A stretch of DNA of 18,176 bases from Mariaggregatimicrobium sp964498785. Its GTDB lineage: Bacteria; Zhuqueibacterota; Zhuqueibacteria; Thermofontimicrobiales; Thiofontviventaceae. The stretch covers positions 1 to 18,176 of the forward strand of contig CAZCJL010000129.1 in assembly GCA_964498785.1 (NCBI GenBank), read 5' to 3'. Numbering within the stretch: the stretch's first letter is position 1; each line of letters starts with the position of its first letter. The notes below the pieces were generated by a model. That model was given only the letters and a program-made list of their open reading frames with translations. It ran no database searches and was not told the DNA's origin. The position numbers were made by a program, and so were the translations under genes. This document shows positions 7,220 through 14,448 of this stretch, piece by piece.

Positions 7220-10200
7220 TCAGATCCTCCGGCCGCCGAAGCCCAGCCCGGTCTTCCGGCCGCGGCGCAGGCCCAGCGTCCGGCCACCGCCCGCGTTCCG
7301 CTCCGGACCCATGGTGTAGGCCCGGCCCAGGCCCCCGGACATCGCCCCACCCGGGTTCTGGACGTAGTTCTTGGTCTCAGCCCGCGCCTCGACCGGTGCG
7401 CTCAGCCCACCCATCCGGTAGGTCTGCTGGGACTGGCGGACCGGGTCCCACGGCTGTCCTCCCAGCTGACCGACGGGCTTCGCCCCGGTGGCGACCTGGT
7501 AGTCGCGCATCTTCTGCTGGGACTTCTGGCGGTCGGCCAGCCGCTTAGGCGTGAGCTTCGGTCGGCCAGGGATGCCGCGGCTGAAGGTGTGGCGGCTGCG
7601 GCCCGGGACCTTGAACGTGCCGAAGGCCAGCTTACCGAGGGTGGGAACCGGCTCGCAGGCCGCGCGGCCCATCGCCCCGAGCTTGCCCACGCTGCCTGGC
7701 GCCAGCTTCTTGCTGGACAAGGCGGTCGTCGGAGTAGTTGCAACCGGAGACCTCGGCTTCTTGGTGACGGGAGTGCGCTGGGGGACGGGCGTCTGCCCGC
7801 CGGCCGGAGCCGCGCTGGCGGGCACCGACGTCGGAGGCTCCAGCAGCTTGCCGTGGGGGGCACCCGTCGTGGCCTCCGGAAGCTCGGACTGGCGGGGCGG
7901 CTGGCCGGCACCGGATGCCTGCTGCGGCTGCTGCGGCTTACCGGTGACCGGATCCAGCCCGTTGGCGATCCGAAGCTGCTTGATCCGCTCCTCACGGAGG
8001 AAGTTCTGGTTCATCCGCCGTAGCTTCTCGGCCCTCACCTGCTGGGGGTCGTTCGGGTCCAGCCCCTTGTTCCGCATGTCGACGGCGAGATTCCACTCCT
8101 CAGCTGCCAGACGCTTGATCCGCTCCCAGTCGGCGGTCGGCAGCTGGTCGTACCGACCACGAGGCTCTCCACCCTTCCTCCGACGCTCCAGCTCGAGCTT
8201 CCGGTACTCGTGATACTGGGCGCGCTGCATGCTGCTGGCCCCGGGGCCCGGCAGCCACTCCTGCCCGTCCTTGTTGAAGACGGCGACCGGCTGCACGCTG
8301 GCCAGGGCCTGGTCGATCTGGGCCTGGGCCTGCGCCCGCTCCGCCTGACTTTCAGCGGTGTAGACCGTGCCCTGCAGCACTCGCACCTTACGATCGAGCT
8401 GCTTGGAAAGACGGTAAGCACGCCAGGACCGGGTCTTGGGGTCCCAATTATGGGTCGTAATCCCCTCGAACATCGGCGGGAGGGCGGTCGGCCGCGTGTT
8501 GGAGGCCGTGTCCTCGGGCCCGCCAGCCGAGTCTTGCAGGGTCTGCCTGGGATCATCGGTGCCGGGCATCGACCGGTATCGGGCCTCCGGCTCCCTGCCG
8601 CGGGCCTGGCGGGCCTGAGGCGCCTGACGCTCGTCGAGCCGTGCTTGGCGCTCGCTGCTCGTCTCCCACTTGCCCTTGCGCTCACCTTCCTGCGCGACCC
8701 ACCTGCCGGTCGCCGGATCCGGGGCCTCGCCCCGCTGGACAGCGTCATGCTCCTTCAGCGCCTGACGCTCGCCAGGCGACATGTTGGCCGCGTCCCGCAC
8801 CTGGCGGTAGGCGCCGTACAGGCCGCCGAGCGCCGGGCTGGCCGCGCTCAGGCCGGCTCCACGCACCTGCTCCTGGCCCAGCAGCTTCCTGCCGGCGGCA
8901 AGGATGTCGAAGCCCTCGGAGTCCTTGGCCTCCGGCTGTCCGGCCGGCGCCTCCTTCACCTGCGGCTGCTCCGCCGCCGGCGGCTCGGATTCAGGCTGGG
9001 CCAGGATCGGGGGCGGCGCCCCCTCAATGCCACGACGCTGCTCGTCGCGGTACATCTCGGCCTCGGCCCGTGCGACCATCGCCCGTTCGTCATACGCCGT
9101 CCCGGGCGCCAGCTTGGCGATCTCGTCCCGGACCTTGAGCCGGGCCTCGAGGTGCCGGCGGGTCGCCGGGTCCTTGAGCGCACGCTGAACGTCGGACGGC
9201 AGTCGACTGGTGTCGCGCCGCCAGCGCTCGAGCTCCTGCTCGTTGGTCGGCCGCTTGAAGTTGTGCCAGCCCTCGTTCCTCAGGCGTTCAAGTTGCTCGA
9301 GGTTCTTGGCCCCGGTGCTGTCCATGAGCGCGATGATCTGGCGGTAGGGCTTCTTCGCCGACTCCCAGGTCGGCTTGGCCTCGAGCTTGCGCTGCTGCTC
9401 GGCCCGATTCTCTTGCGCGATGGCCAGCTCATGCTGCTTCATCGCGTCTTCTCGCGCCCGCTCGTCGCCCAGCCGCCAGGACGGCACACGGAGACCCGTC
9501 AGCTTGCCGTCGGGGCCCTCGTGCACGAACTGACCGGCGCGGATGCCGTTCTTCGGGTCGCCCTTCTGAGCGCGGTAGACAGCGCCCGCGGCGCCCATCA
9601 GGGCCTTGTTGTCGATCTGGCGGATACCGCGACCGCGGAAGGCCGCACCGAACGCCTCGCGCCGAACGGCCTTCTGGGCGTCCTTCAGGTGACGGTCGGA
9701 CCGCCGCTTGAGCCAGGCCTCCGCCTCCTCCGGGTTCTGCTCGTAGAGCTTGCGGTAGCGGGAGCTGTTGAGGTCCTTCGACGCGTAGTAGTCCTGGTAG
9801 GCCTTCACCCGGTCGGCGCGGCCCTCCTTCTCCGGGGTCTCGGGATCGTCCCAGTCGACGAACCGGGACATGGACTTGTCCAGGACCCAGTTGCTCTTCT
9901 CGCCCCGCTCGCGGGCGGACGGGTCGTAGCGCATGACCGCGCCCGAGTCCTCATCCATGTAGTAGTACCGGCCCTGGCTGTCCATGGCGTTGGCCGCCCG
10001 CGGCACCTTCTGGTAGCCGGCGACGCTCGGTGCGAGGTAGGCCGGAATCTTGCCCGTCTCCATCGCCTTGCCGATGCCCGCCGCGTAGCGGTCCGCCGTC
10101 TCGCCGAGCTGCTTCTCCTTCAGGCCGGTGCGCGCGGCCACCGGGCCCTGCCAGGCGTCGGCCTTCTGCTGCAGCTCCTTCACCTGCTCCGGCGAGATCG

Positions 10201-10924
10201 TGCGCTTCCGCTTCTCGGGCCGCACCACCTCACCGCTGCCCGGCGCCGCCGGGCCGGCCGGGGCCGCCGCACCTTCAACACCCAGTATCTGCCCGAGGTT
10301 CGGGATGCCGATGGCAGCGCCGATCGCGCCCAGGATCTGAGCGCCCCGCTCGCTGCTGAAGAACTCCTTGAGCTGATCCAGGAAGTCAGGCGCCGCGGCC
10401 TGGCCGCCGCCCTTGCCCCCGCCCTTGCCCCCGCCCTCACCGTCCGTCGGCACGCCCTCGGTCCCGCCGACGCCCACACCACCGCCGCTTCCGCCGCCAC
10501 CCTCGCCGACGCCGGCCGGCGTGGCTGCCGTGCCCTCGGTACCGGGAGGGGTGGGGCCGGCTCCGGCCGGAGCCTCGGCCGGAGCCTCGGCCGGCTCGCT
10601 GACCCGCGCGTCGTCGCCCGAGCGAGCCTCGGCCATGCTCTTGGCTGTCGCCTCGATGTTCCTACGACTGAAGTCGGGCTGCTCCCTGGTCTTTCGTGCC
10701 TGCTTGCCGATCTGCTTGGTGGCGAGGTAGAAGTCGTTGAGCTCGCCCCGCTCCCACGGCCCCTCGATCAAGACACGCCAGTTCTCCAGGGGCTGGTCGT
10801 AGCCGTTCGCCCGGAGCGCGGCTTGGATGTCGGGATCGCTCAGCGCCGCCTCGAACGGCACGACGGGGCCGGACCGGGCCTCCGCCCGCGCGGCCTGCGA
10901 CTGCTTGTAGAGACGGCCGAGCAT
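7220..10924 (-). CDS. Large, disordered, basic structural-region protein (1234 aa), unknown
   Basis: I do not recognise a family. The frame is rich in Arg, Gln, Glu, Ala, Pro and Gly, and much of it should be disordered or helical. Visible blocks are a helical head (residues 1-100), an EAPA repeat (about 112-120), a Gly-rich linker (about 138-174, including GGGKGGGKGGG), a short hydrophobic helix (about 194-216, ILGAIGAAIGIPNLGQILGV), charged helical stretches (about 370-650 and 880-990), Pro/Thr-rich linkers, and a C-terminal tail rich in Gly, Arg and aromatic residues ending GLGFGGRRI. It lies between the Ig-like gene (3-base gap) and the adaptor-like gene (1-base gap), inside the virion gene block. 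An internal/ejected virion protein or a DNA-contacting neck or scaffold-like factor are possible. A tape-measure role is less likely because it sits upstream of the sheath and lacks long regular helical repeats. The ATG at 10924 has only a weak AGGT site. Confidence 0.6.
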   Translation of the reverse strand: MLGRLYKQSQAARAEARSGPVVPFEAALSDPDIQAALRANGYDQPLENWRVLIEGPWERGELNDFYLATKQIGKQARKTREQPDFSRRNIEATAKSMAEARSGDDARVSEPAEAPAEAPAGAGPTPPGTEGTAATPAGVGEGGGGSGGGVGVGGTEGVPTDGEGGGKGGGKGGGQAAAPDFLDQLKEFFSSERGAQILGAIGAAIGIPNLGQILGVEGAAAPAGPAAPGSGEVVRPEKRKRTISPEQVKELQQKADAWQGPVAARTGLKEKQLGETADRYAAGIGKAMETGKIPAYLAPSVAGYQKVPRAANAMDSQGRYYYMDEDSGAVMRYDPSARERGEKSNWVLDKSMSRFVDWDDPETPEKEGRADRVKAYQDYYASKDLNSSRYRKLYEQNPEEAEAWLKRRSDRHLKDAQKAVRREAFGAAFRGRGIRQIDNKALMGAAGAVYRAQKGDPKNGIRAGQFVHEGPDGKLTGLRVPSWRLGDERAREDAMKQHELAIAQENRAEQQRKLEAKPTWESAKKPYRQIIALMDSTGAKNLEQLERLRNEGWHNFKRPTNEQELERWRRDTSRLPSDVQRALKDPATRRHLEARLKVRDEIAKLAPGTAYDERAMVARAEAEMYRDEQRRGIEGAPPPILAQPESEPPAAEQPQVKEAPAGQPEAKDSEGFDILAAGRKLLGQEQVRGAGLSAASPALGGLYGAYRQVRDAANMSPGERQALKEHDAVQRGEAPDPATGRWVAQEGERKGKWETSSERQARLDERQAPQARQARGREPEARYRSMPGTDDPRQTLQDSAGGPEDTASNTRPTALPPMFEGITTHNWDPKTRSWRAYRLSKQLDRKVRVLQGTVYTAESQAERAQAQAQIDQALASVQPVAVFNKDGQEWLPGPGASSMQRAQYHEYRKLELERRRKGGEPRGRYDQLPTADWERIKRLAAEEWNLAVDMRNKGLDPNDPQQVRAEKLRRMNQNFLREERIKQLRIANGLDPVTGKPQQPQQASGAGQPPRQSELPEATTGAPHGKLLEPPTSVPASAAPAGGQTPVPQRTPVTKKPRSPVATTPTTALSSKKLAPGSVGKLGAMGRAACEPVPTLGKLAFGTFKVPGRSRHTFSRGIPGRPKLTPKRLADRQKSQQKMRDYQVATGAKPVGQLGGQPWDPVRQSQQTYRMGGLSAPVEARAETKNYVQNPGGAMSGGLGRAYTMGPERNAGGGRTLGLRRGRKTGLGFGGRRI
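10409..10432. repeat. 12-bp direct repeat, two copies (GGGK-encoding)
   Basis: Two adjacent perfect copies of GCCCTTGCCCCC lie inside the 1234-aa gene and encode the GGGK units of its glycine linker. The in-frame 12-base unit suggests growth by slippage. Confidence 0.7.
10565..10594. repeat. 12-bp direct repeat, 2.5 copies (EAPA-encoding)
   Basis: GGCCGGAGCCTC occurs twice in a row and is followed by half a copy. It encodes the EAPA units just before the glycine linker of the 1234-aa protein. Confidence 0.65.
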
Positions 10925-10927
10925 CGG

Positions 10928-11959
10928 TCAGACCTGGTTGACAGTGCGGTCGCCGAGCGTGACCGACTGGTCGATGGCGCGGATCTGGCCGAGGGCCACT
11001 CCGATGCGGTCCTTGATCTGCTCCTGCCAGTCCAGGGCGGCGTCCGTCGCCCAGGCCATGATGCTCGAGGTGAAGTCCTGGGTGATGACCAGGCCGTCGA
11101 CGATCGAGACCTGGGCGCCGAGGACCGTGATGCCGGACGGGTTGCTGACCGTCACGCCGAACGTCCCGCCGGTGATCACGTTCACCGGGCCGTAGCGGGA
11201 GACGAGCTCGATGTCGATCGGGTTGAGGCTGACCTGGGCCGTGCCCGTGGCCACCTGCTGGCATACGTCCACCGGGCCGGTGATCACGTAGGACAGCGGG
11301 TAGCTGGAGGTCGGGAGGCCGTCGGTCGACAGGTTGTCGATCGCGTCGAACGTGAAGTCGGCCTGGGTGCCGGTCGGCCACGTGCGGAGGGTCCCGGTGC
11401 CCGCGTCGTAGATCACATCGACCACGTCCACGTAGCTGAAGTTCGTGCCGGTGTCGATCGAGAGCTGGGTCTGGTCGGCGTTCAGGGAGGCGGTGGCCGA
11501 GCTCAGGTCCAGGGCCTGGTCGTCGACCTCGATCGTGATGCCGGCCAGCAGGTCGCCGCCGGTCGCGGCCACCGGCTCGCCGAAGTAGATGACCAGGACG
11601 TCGTTCGCGCCGACTCCGGCCTGGGCACGCACCGCCTGCCCGAGCACCGGGTAGCTGACCGCGGTCTGGGCGGTGAACGTGGCCACCGGGTCGTTCGGGG
11701 CCGCGGCCTCGACCAGGTCGCCGGTCGCGTCGCTGTAGGCGACGGTCAGGGTGCTGATGGCCACGGCCGTCGGGATGGTCAGGGCGAGGGCGTTATCCTG
11801 GACCGCGCCGCCGCCGACGGCTACCGGGCTACCGTTCAGGACGACGGTCCAGCCGAGGGTCGCGGTGCCGGAGACCGCACGGTCGAAGAACACGTAGACC
11901 GTCGAGTCCAGTGGGCTGTTGTCGATGTACTGCACCGACAGGAGGGCGGGCGCGGTCAT
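10928..11959 (-). CDS. Ig-like (SwmB-like) repeat virion surface/decoration protein, putative
   Basis: This 343-aa protein is rich in Thr, Val, Ala, Ser and Asp with alternating beta strands, typical of secreted or virion-displayed beta-sandwich proteins. Two related units are visible: residues about 5-100 (STVYVFFDRAVSG ... LTVAYSDATGDLVEA) and about 105-215 (DVLVIYFGEPVAA ... DVVDVIYDAGTGTL). Both have a 'V.FF/YF-D/E-x-V' edge strand, followed later by a 'V.Y.D..G' strand, as in SwmB-type Ig-like repeats. A third region (about 225-343) ends in a helix (ALDWQEQIKDRIGVALGQI) that could be the assembly anchor. The start at 11959 overlaps the stop of the 53-aa gene (ATGA), indicating coupling. 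Its location among virion genes suggests a capsid or neck decoration. The precise domain family is an inference. Confidence 0.5.
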   Translation of the reverse strand: MTAPALLSVQYIDNSPLDSTVYVFFDRAVSGTATLGWTVVLNGSPVAVGGGAVQDNALALTIPTAVAISTLTVAYSDATGDLVEAAAPNDPVATFTAQTAVSYPVLGQAVRAQAGVGANDVLVIYFGEPVAATGGDLLAGITIEVDDQALDLSSATASLNADQTQLSIDTGTNFSYVDVVDVIYDAGTGTLRTWPTGTQADFTFDAIDNLSTDGLPTSSYPLSYVITGPVDVCQQVATGTAQVSLNPIDIELVSRYGPVNVITGGTFGVTVSNPSGITVLGAQVSIVDGLVITQDFTSSIMAWATDAALDWQEQIKDRIGVALGQIRAIDQSVTLGDRTVNQV

Positions 11960-12117
11960 CGGCTACCCCTCTTGCGCTTGCTCTTCTTGCAGGCCAGACA
12001 GAGCTTCGTGAGCTGGTGGTCCTCGAGCCAGCGCTGGGCCGCCGTCTTCTCGTGACCGACCTTCGTCTGCCCGCGCGACCCCAACGATCGTGTGAGCACC
12101 TGCTGTGTGGTCTTCAT
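11956..12117 (-). CDS. Small basic CxxC protein (53 aa), unknown
   Basis: The ATG at 12117 opens a 53-codon frame. The sequence is basic, with a CLAC pair near the end followed by a Lys/Arg-rich tail (KKSKRKRGSR). Its TGA overlaps the ATG of the Ig-like gene (ATGA), a typical coupling arrangement, and the gene neatly fills the space between two larger genes; this is the main reason to accept it. A single CxxC could be half of a shared zinc site or a redox pair. There is no good ribosome binding site; instead a 7-bp hairpin touches the start codon. Function unknown; nucleic-acid binding is plausible from charge alone. Confidence 0.55.
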   Translation of the reverse strand: MKTTQQVLTRSLGSRGQTKVGHEKTAAQRWLEDHQLTKLCLACKKSKRKRGSR

Positions 12118-12134
12118 GCCCGTAGCTTACGGGC
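12118..12134. other. Hairpin abutting the start of the 53-aa gene
   Basis: GCCCGTA and TACGGGC form a perfect 7-bp stem with a 3-base loop, ending directly before the ATG at 12117 on the minus strand. It occupies the place where a ribosome binding site should be and has no U-run, so it is not an ordinary intrinsic terminator. It may restrict initiation or be an RNA-processing site. Confidence 0.4.
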
Positions 12135-12148
12135 CGCGGGCCGTCGAT

Positions 12149-13042
12149 CTACTCGCTATCGGCCGGCAGCCCGGCCTTCTTCCGGCGGCGACGCCGGGGC
12201 TTGGGCTCGGGCTCGGGCGGGGGCTCGGGCTCGCCGCCGAACTCCTCCTCCGTCTCCCCGAAGATCGAGGTCGGATCCTCGACCAGCGGTTCCTCGGTCG
12301 ACTGGTCGACCCGGGCCCCGACGTCCACCAGCTTGGTCGGGGTCTCGGCCGGCGGCTGAGGCTGGACCTCGGTCTCCTGGACCTCGGTCTCCTGGACCTC
12401 GGTCTCGGGCATCGGCTCGATCTGCTCCTCGGGCGCGGGCGGCGGCTCGGGGACGATGTCGGCCTCGGCCTTGAGGAACGGGTGCTGCACCTCGCCCTCC
12501 AAGTAGCCCACGATCATCTGCACCCCGTCGACCACTCGCAGGACGTTGGTCCGGTCGACGATCGGATTGTAGAGCAGCATGTCCTCCGGCAGGATCTCGC
12601 CCTTGAAGGCAGAAGCGCCCTCGGACTTCGGGGGCGCTTCTTCGACGGGCTCGGGGTCCGGCGTCGGCTCCGGGGCCTCCTCCACGGCCGCCACCACGGT
12701 CTCCTCCTCCACCGGTGGGGTGGGAAGGTTCGGAGACTCGAAGGTCGGGGCGGGTGGTGCCGGAACGGCGGTCGCATGGGTCGTATCCTGGGTCAGGGTG
12801 GTCGGGGCTGATTCTGTCCGCGCGGACAGATTCTGGCCTTGGACGAACTCGACCGTGAAAATCCCGGCCGACAGCATGCGCTTTTCGCGCTGGTGCCGAC
12901 AGAGACGCGGTCGGACGTCCCCCTGAATCGGATAGATGCCCTTACCGAGTGGAGCCCGGTGGAGCGGCATGAGCGTGCACGGGTGGTTGACGGTGATCAG
13001 GCAGTGGTCCTGGGTCAGGTCGACGTCACCGAACGCGCGCAT
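12149..13042 (-). CDS. Acidic Pro/Glu-rich protein with basic C-terminal tail, unknown
   Basis: The ATG at 13042 (297 aa) has GGAG 7 bases upstream; an upstream in-frame extension to 13165 would run through the terminator hairpin and is rejected. Residues 1-70 look folded, with four Cys/His-containing segments (QDHC, NHPC, LHR, LCRHQ). Residues about 75-140 are Pro/Thr/Glu-rich linker. A second folded patch (about 146-191, EDMLLYNPIVDRTNVLRVVD, then MIVGYLEGEV) is followed by acidic Pro/Glu linker with three ETEVQ units. The protein ends with KPRRRRRKKAGLPADSE. Charge polarity with a basic tail suggests a bridging or chaperone/scaffold-like role around capsid or DNA, but I recognise no family. 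It lies just after an intrinsic terminator, so its expression probably depends on read-through or on a promoter I cannot see. Confidence 0.55.
   Translation of the reverse strand: MRAFGDVDLTQDHCLITVNHPCTLMPLHRAPLGKGIYPIQGDVRPRLCRHQREKRMLSAGIFTVEFVQGQNLSARTESAPTTLTQDTTHATAVPAPPAPTFESPNLPTPPVEEETVVAAVEEAPEPTPDPEPVEEAPPKSEGASAFKGEILPEDMLLYNPIVDRTNVLRVVDGVQMIVGYLEGEVQHPFLKAEADIVPEPPPAPEEQIEPMPETEVQETEVQETEVQPQPPAETPTKLVDVGARVDQSTEEPLVEDPTSIFGETEEEFGGEPEPPPEPEPKPRRRRRKKAGLPADSE
12362..12406. repeat. 15-bp tandem repeat, three perfect copies
   Basis: CTGGACCTCGGTCTC is repeated three times head to tail inside the acidic 297-aa gene and encodes ETEVQ units. The unit is a multiple of three, so copy-number change would keep the frame. 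Confidence 0.85.
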
Positions 13043-13060
13043 GGCGATGCTCCAAGAAAA

Positions 13061-13089
13061 GAGGCAGGAGCCACCATAGCTCCTGCCTC
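13061..13089 (-). terminator. Intrinsic terminator after the PKD/Fn3 protein gene
   Basis: On the minus strand GAGGCAGGAGC, a 7-base loop and GCTCCTGCCTC form a perfect 11-bp GC-rich stem, followed directly by TTTTCTT. It lies about 54 bases after the stop of the 418-aa gene and just before the GGAG site of the next gene. This is a textbook rho-independent terminator shape in an otherwise nearly gapless gene cluster. Confidence 0.85.
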
Positions 13090-13142
13090 CTGAGTTGCAA
13101 TACCGTCGCGGTGCGTGTCGCTGGTACGGAAAGACCGTGTCA

Positions 13143-14399
13143 CTACACCCCGCCGGACGTCGCACTGTCCGTGACGACGGCCGCCGTCTGGCCGCCGTTC
13201 GGGTCGGTGGCCGCCGCGTAGATGTCGAAGACCGTGGCGAAGGTCAGGCCGGTCGCCGTATCGGTGAACGGCGTGGTGGCGCTGCTGTTGGCGAAGAGCG
13301 CCGGGGCGTCGGCCGAGTCCGTGCCGGCCAGGACCTGGGCGACGGACGGTGCCGGGTCGCCGTTCGGCACCACCACGTAGTAGATGGTTCCGGCGGCCTT
13401 GTCGTGGCTGATCTCCAGGTCGATCTCGCCGTCCCCACCGGTCGCCGCACTGTCGATGGTGACGGTGATCAGGGTACCGGAGCTCGTGTTGAGGACCGAC
13501 TCGACGTTCGAGTTGTTGGTGCTGGCGTCCTGGACCACCAGGTAGTAGTCGTAGTTGGTGCTGGCCGTCAGCCCGTCCACCAGCCCGGTGTTCGCGCCGG
13601 CGACCGCCGGGCCGCTGTTGTTGCTGATGAAGCCCGTGCCGGCCCCGGCCACGACCTGCGCGGCGCTCGGAGTGGCGGAGCCCTGGGTGTAGGCGCCGAT
13701 GTAGTAGGTGCCGGCTTCGGTCGAGCTGAAGGAGAAGTCGGCCGAGGTCCCGTAGTCCTCGACGAACGTGAAGAGGCTGACGACCGGGGCGACGCCCGCC
13801 GTCACGACCACCGGGTTGGTGTTGACGGTGTTGGTCCGGCCCAGGTTGTCGCTGATCGCGACCGTCGGACTGTAGGTGCCGGGTGCGTCGTAGTCGTGGG
13901 CCTGGGTGTTGTCGAGGATGGGGTCGGTCGTGTCGGTGTCGCCGTCACCCCACGCCCACTCGCCGGCGGTCGCCGGCGTGGCGGCAGACGGGTTGTCCGT
14001 CCGGGCGAAGGACTCGTTGGCCAGCCCCGCGTACCGGGAGCCCGCGACGTCGAACGGAGTGTCGTCGCTGACCGCGATACCACCCTGAACCGGGTAGTTG
14101 GTCACGCCGCCGATACCGGCCTCGGCCGGCCAGCTGGGTCGGGTGCCGAGCGGGCTCGCGCCACCGTCCTCCAGCGGCACCGGGTCGGTACTGTCGGCAG
14201 CCGGCACCGTGCCCGTCACGCTGAGCGTCGCCTCGCCGGAGGCCGGAGCGACACTCGCCGCGTCCACCTGGTTCGGCAGACTGACGAACTGGCCACGAAG
14301 CCTGTAGTCGTTCACCCGGCCGTACGCGAACCGAGTGTTCACCGCGCGCTGATAGGCACCCTTGTAGGTGGGCGAAGGCGGAACGGGAAAGTCAACCAT
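13143..14399 (-). CDS. PKD plus fibronectin-like repeat virion surface protein
   Basis: This 418-aa protein is rich in Thr, Ser, Asn, Asp and Ala. Residues about 135-200 form a PKD domain: EWAWGDGDTDT, then AHDYDAPGTYSPTVAISD and a closing strand, as in the family's 'WxFGDG ... HxYxxPGxYxVxL'. Two related Fn3-like units follow, at about 208-303 (GTYYIGAYTQG ... PSAAQVVAG) and 311-415 (GTIYYVVVPNGDPAPSVAQV), sharing the 'GT.YY ... PS.AQV.AG' pattern. The first 60 residues (including KGAYQRAVNTRFAYGRVN) differ and may anchor it to the particle. There is no signal peptide, so display would be through virion assembly. AGGGGA lies 6 bases before the ATG. A candidate promoter upstream and a terminator downstream isolate it, which would suit an abundant decoration protein. 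Capsid decoration versus another virion part cannot be settled here. Confidence 0.6.
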   Translation of the reverse strand: MVDFPVPPSPTYKGAYQRAVNTRFAYGRVNDYRLRGQFVSLPNQVDAASVAPASGEATLSVTGTVPAADSTDPVPLEDGGASPLGTRPSWPAEAGIGGVTNYPVQGGIAVSDDTPFDVAGSRYAGLANESFARTDNPSAATPATAGEWAWGDGDTDTTDPILDNTQAHDYDAPGTYSPTVAISDNLGRTNTVNTNPVVVTAGVAPVVSLFTFVEDYGTSADFSFSSTEAGTYYIGAYTQGSATPSAAQVVAGAGTGFISNNSGPAVAGANTGLVDGLTASTNYDYYLVVQDASTNNSNVESVLNTSSGTLITVTIDSAATGGDGEIDLEISHDKAAGTIYYVVVPNGDPAPSVAQVLAGTDSADAPALFANSSATTPFTDTATGLTFATVFDIYAAATDPNGGQTAAVVTDSATSGGV

Positions 14400-14420
14400 G
14401 GCGAGTCCCCTGTGCCGCCT

Positions 14421-14448
14421 ATCGTACTCGGGCGAAGGGCTTCCTCAA
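14421..14448 (-). promoter_or_regulatory. Candidate sigma70-type promoter for the PKD/Fn3 gene
   Basis: On the minus strand TTGAGG (14448-14443, overlapping the upstream stop codon) and TACGAT (14426-14421) are separated by 16 bases. Each matches four of six consensus bases. The predicted start would fall roughly 7 bases later, upstream of the AGGGGA site of the 418-aa gene. The 45-base gap is unusual in this packed cluster and the downstream unit ends in a strong terminator, which supports the idea. Weak boxes can occur by chance. Confidence 0.3.

Noticed and set aside
7219..7350. N-terminal extension of the adaptor-like gene
   Set aside because: It would overlap the 1234-aa gene, lacks a ribosome site and has an Arg/Trp/Gly/Ala-rich nonsense composition; the ATG at 7218 has GGAGG.
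10400..10600. Possible CRISPR-like repeat region
   Set aside because: The repeats are short, adjacent, in frame and encode linkers. There are no spacers.
7220..10924. Tape measure protein
   Set aside because: Upstream of sheath and tube rather than downstream, lacks long regular helical repeats and contains Gly/Pro linkers.
8210..12055. 1281-codon plus-strand open frame
   Set aside because: Crosses several coupled minus-strand genes and junctions. Long only because stops are rare in this GC-rich frame.
13043..13165. N-terminal extension of the 297-aa protein
   Set aside because: It reads through the intrinsic terminator hairpin; the ATG at 13042 has a proper GGAG site.
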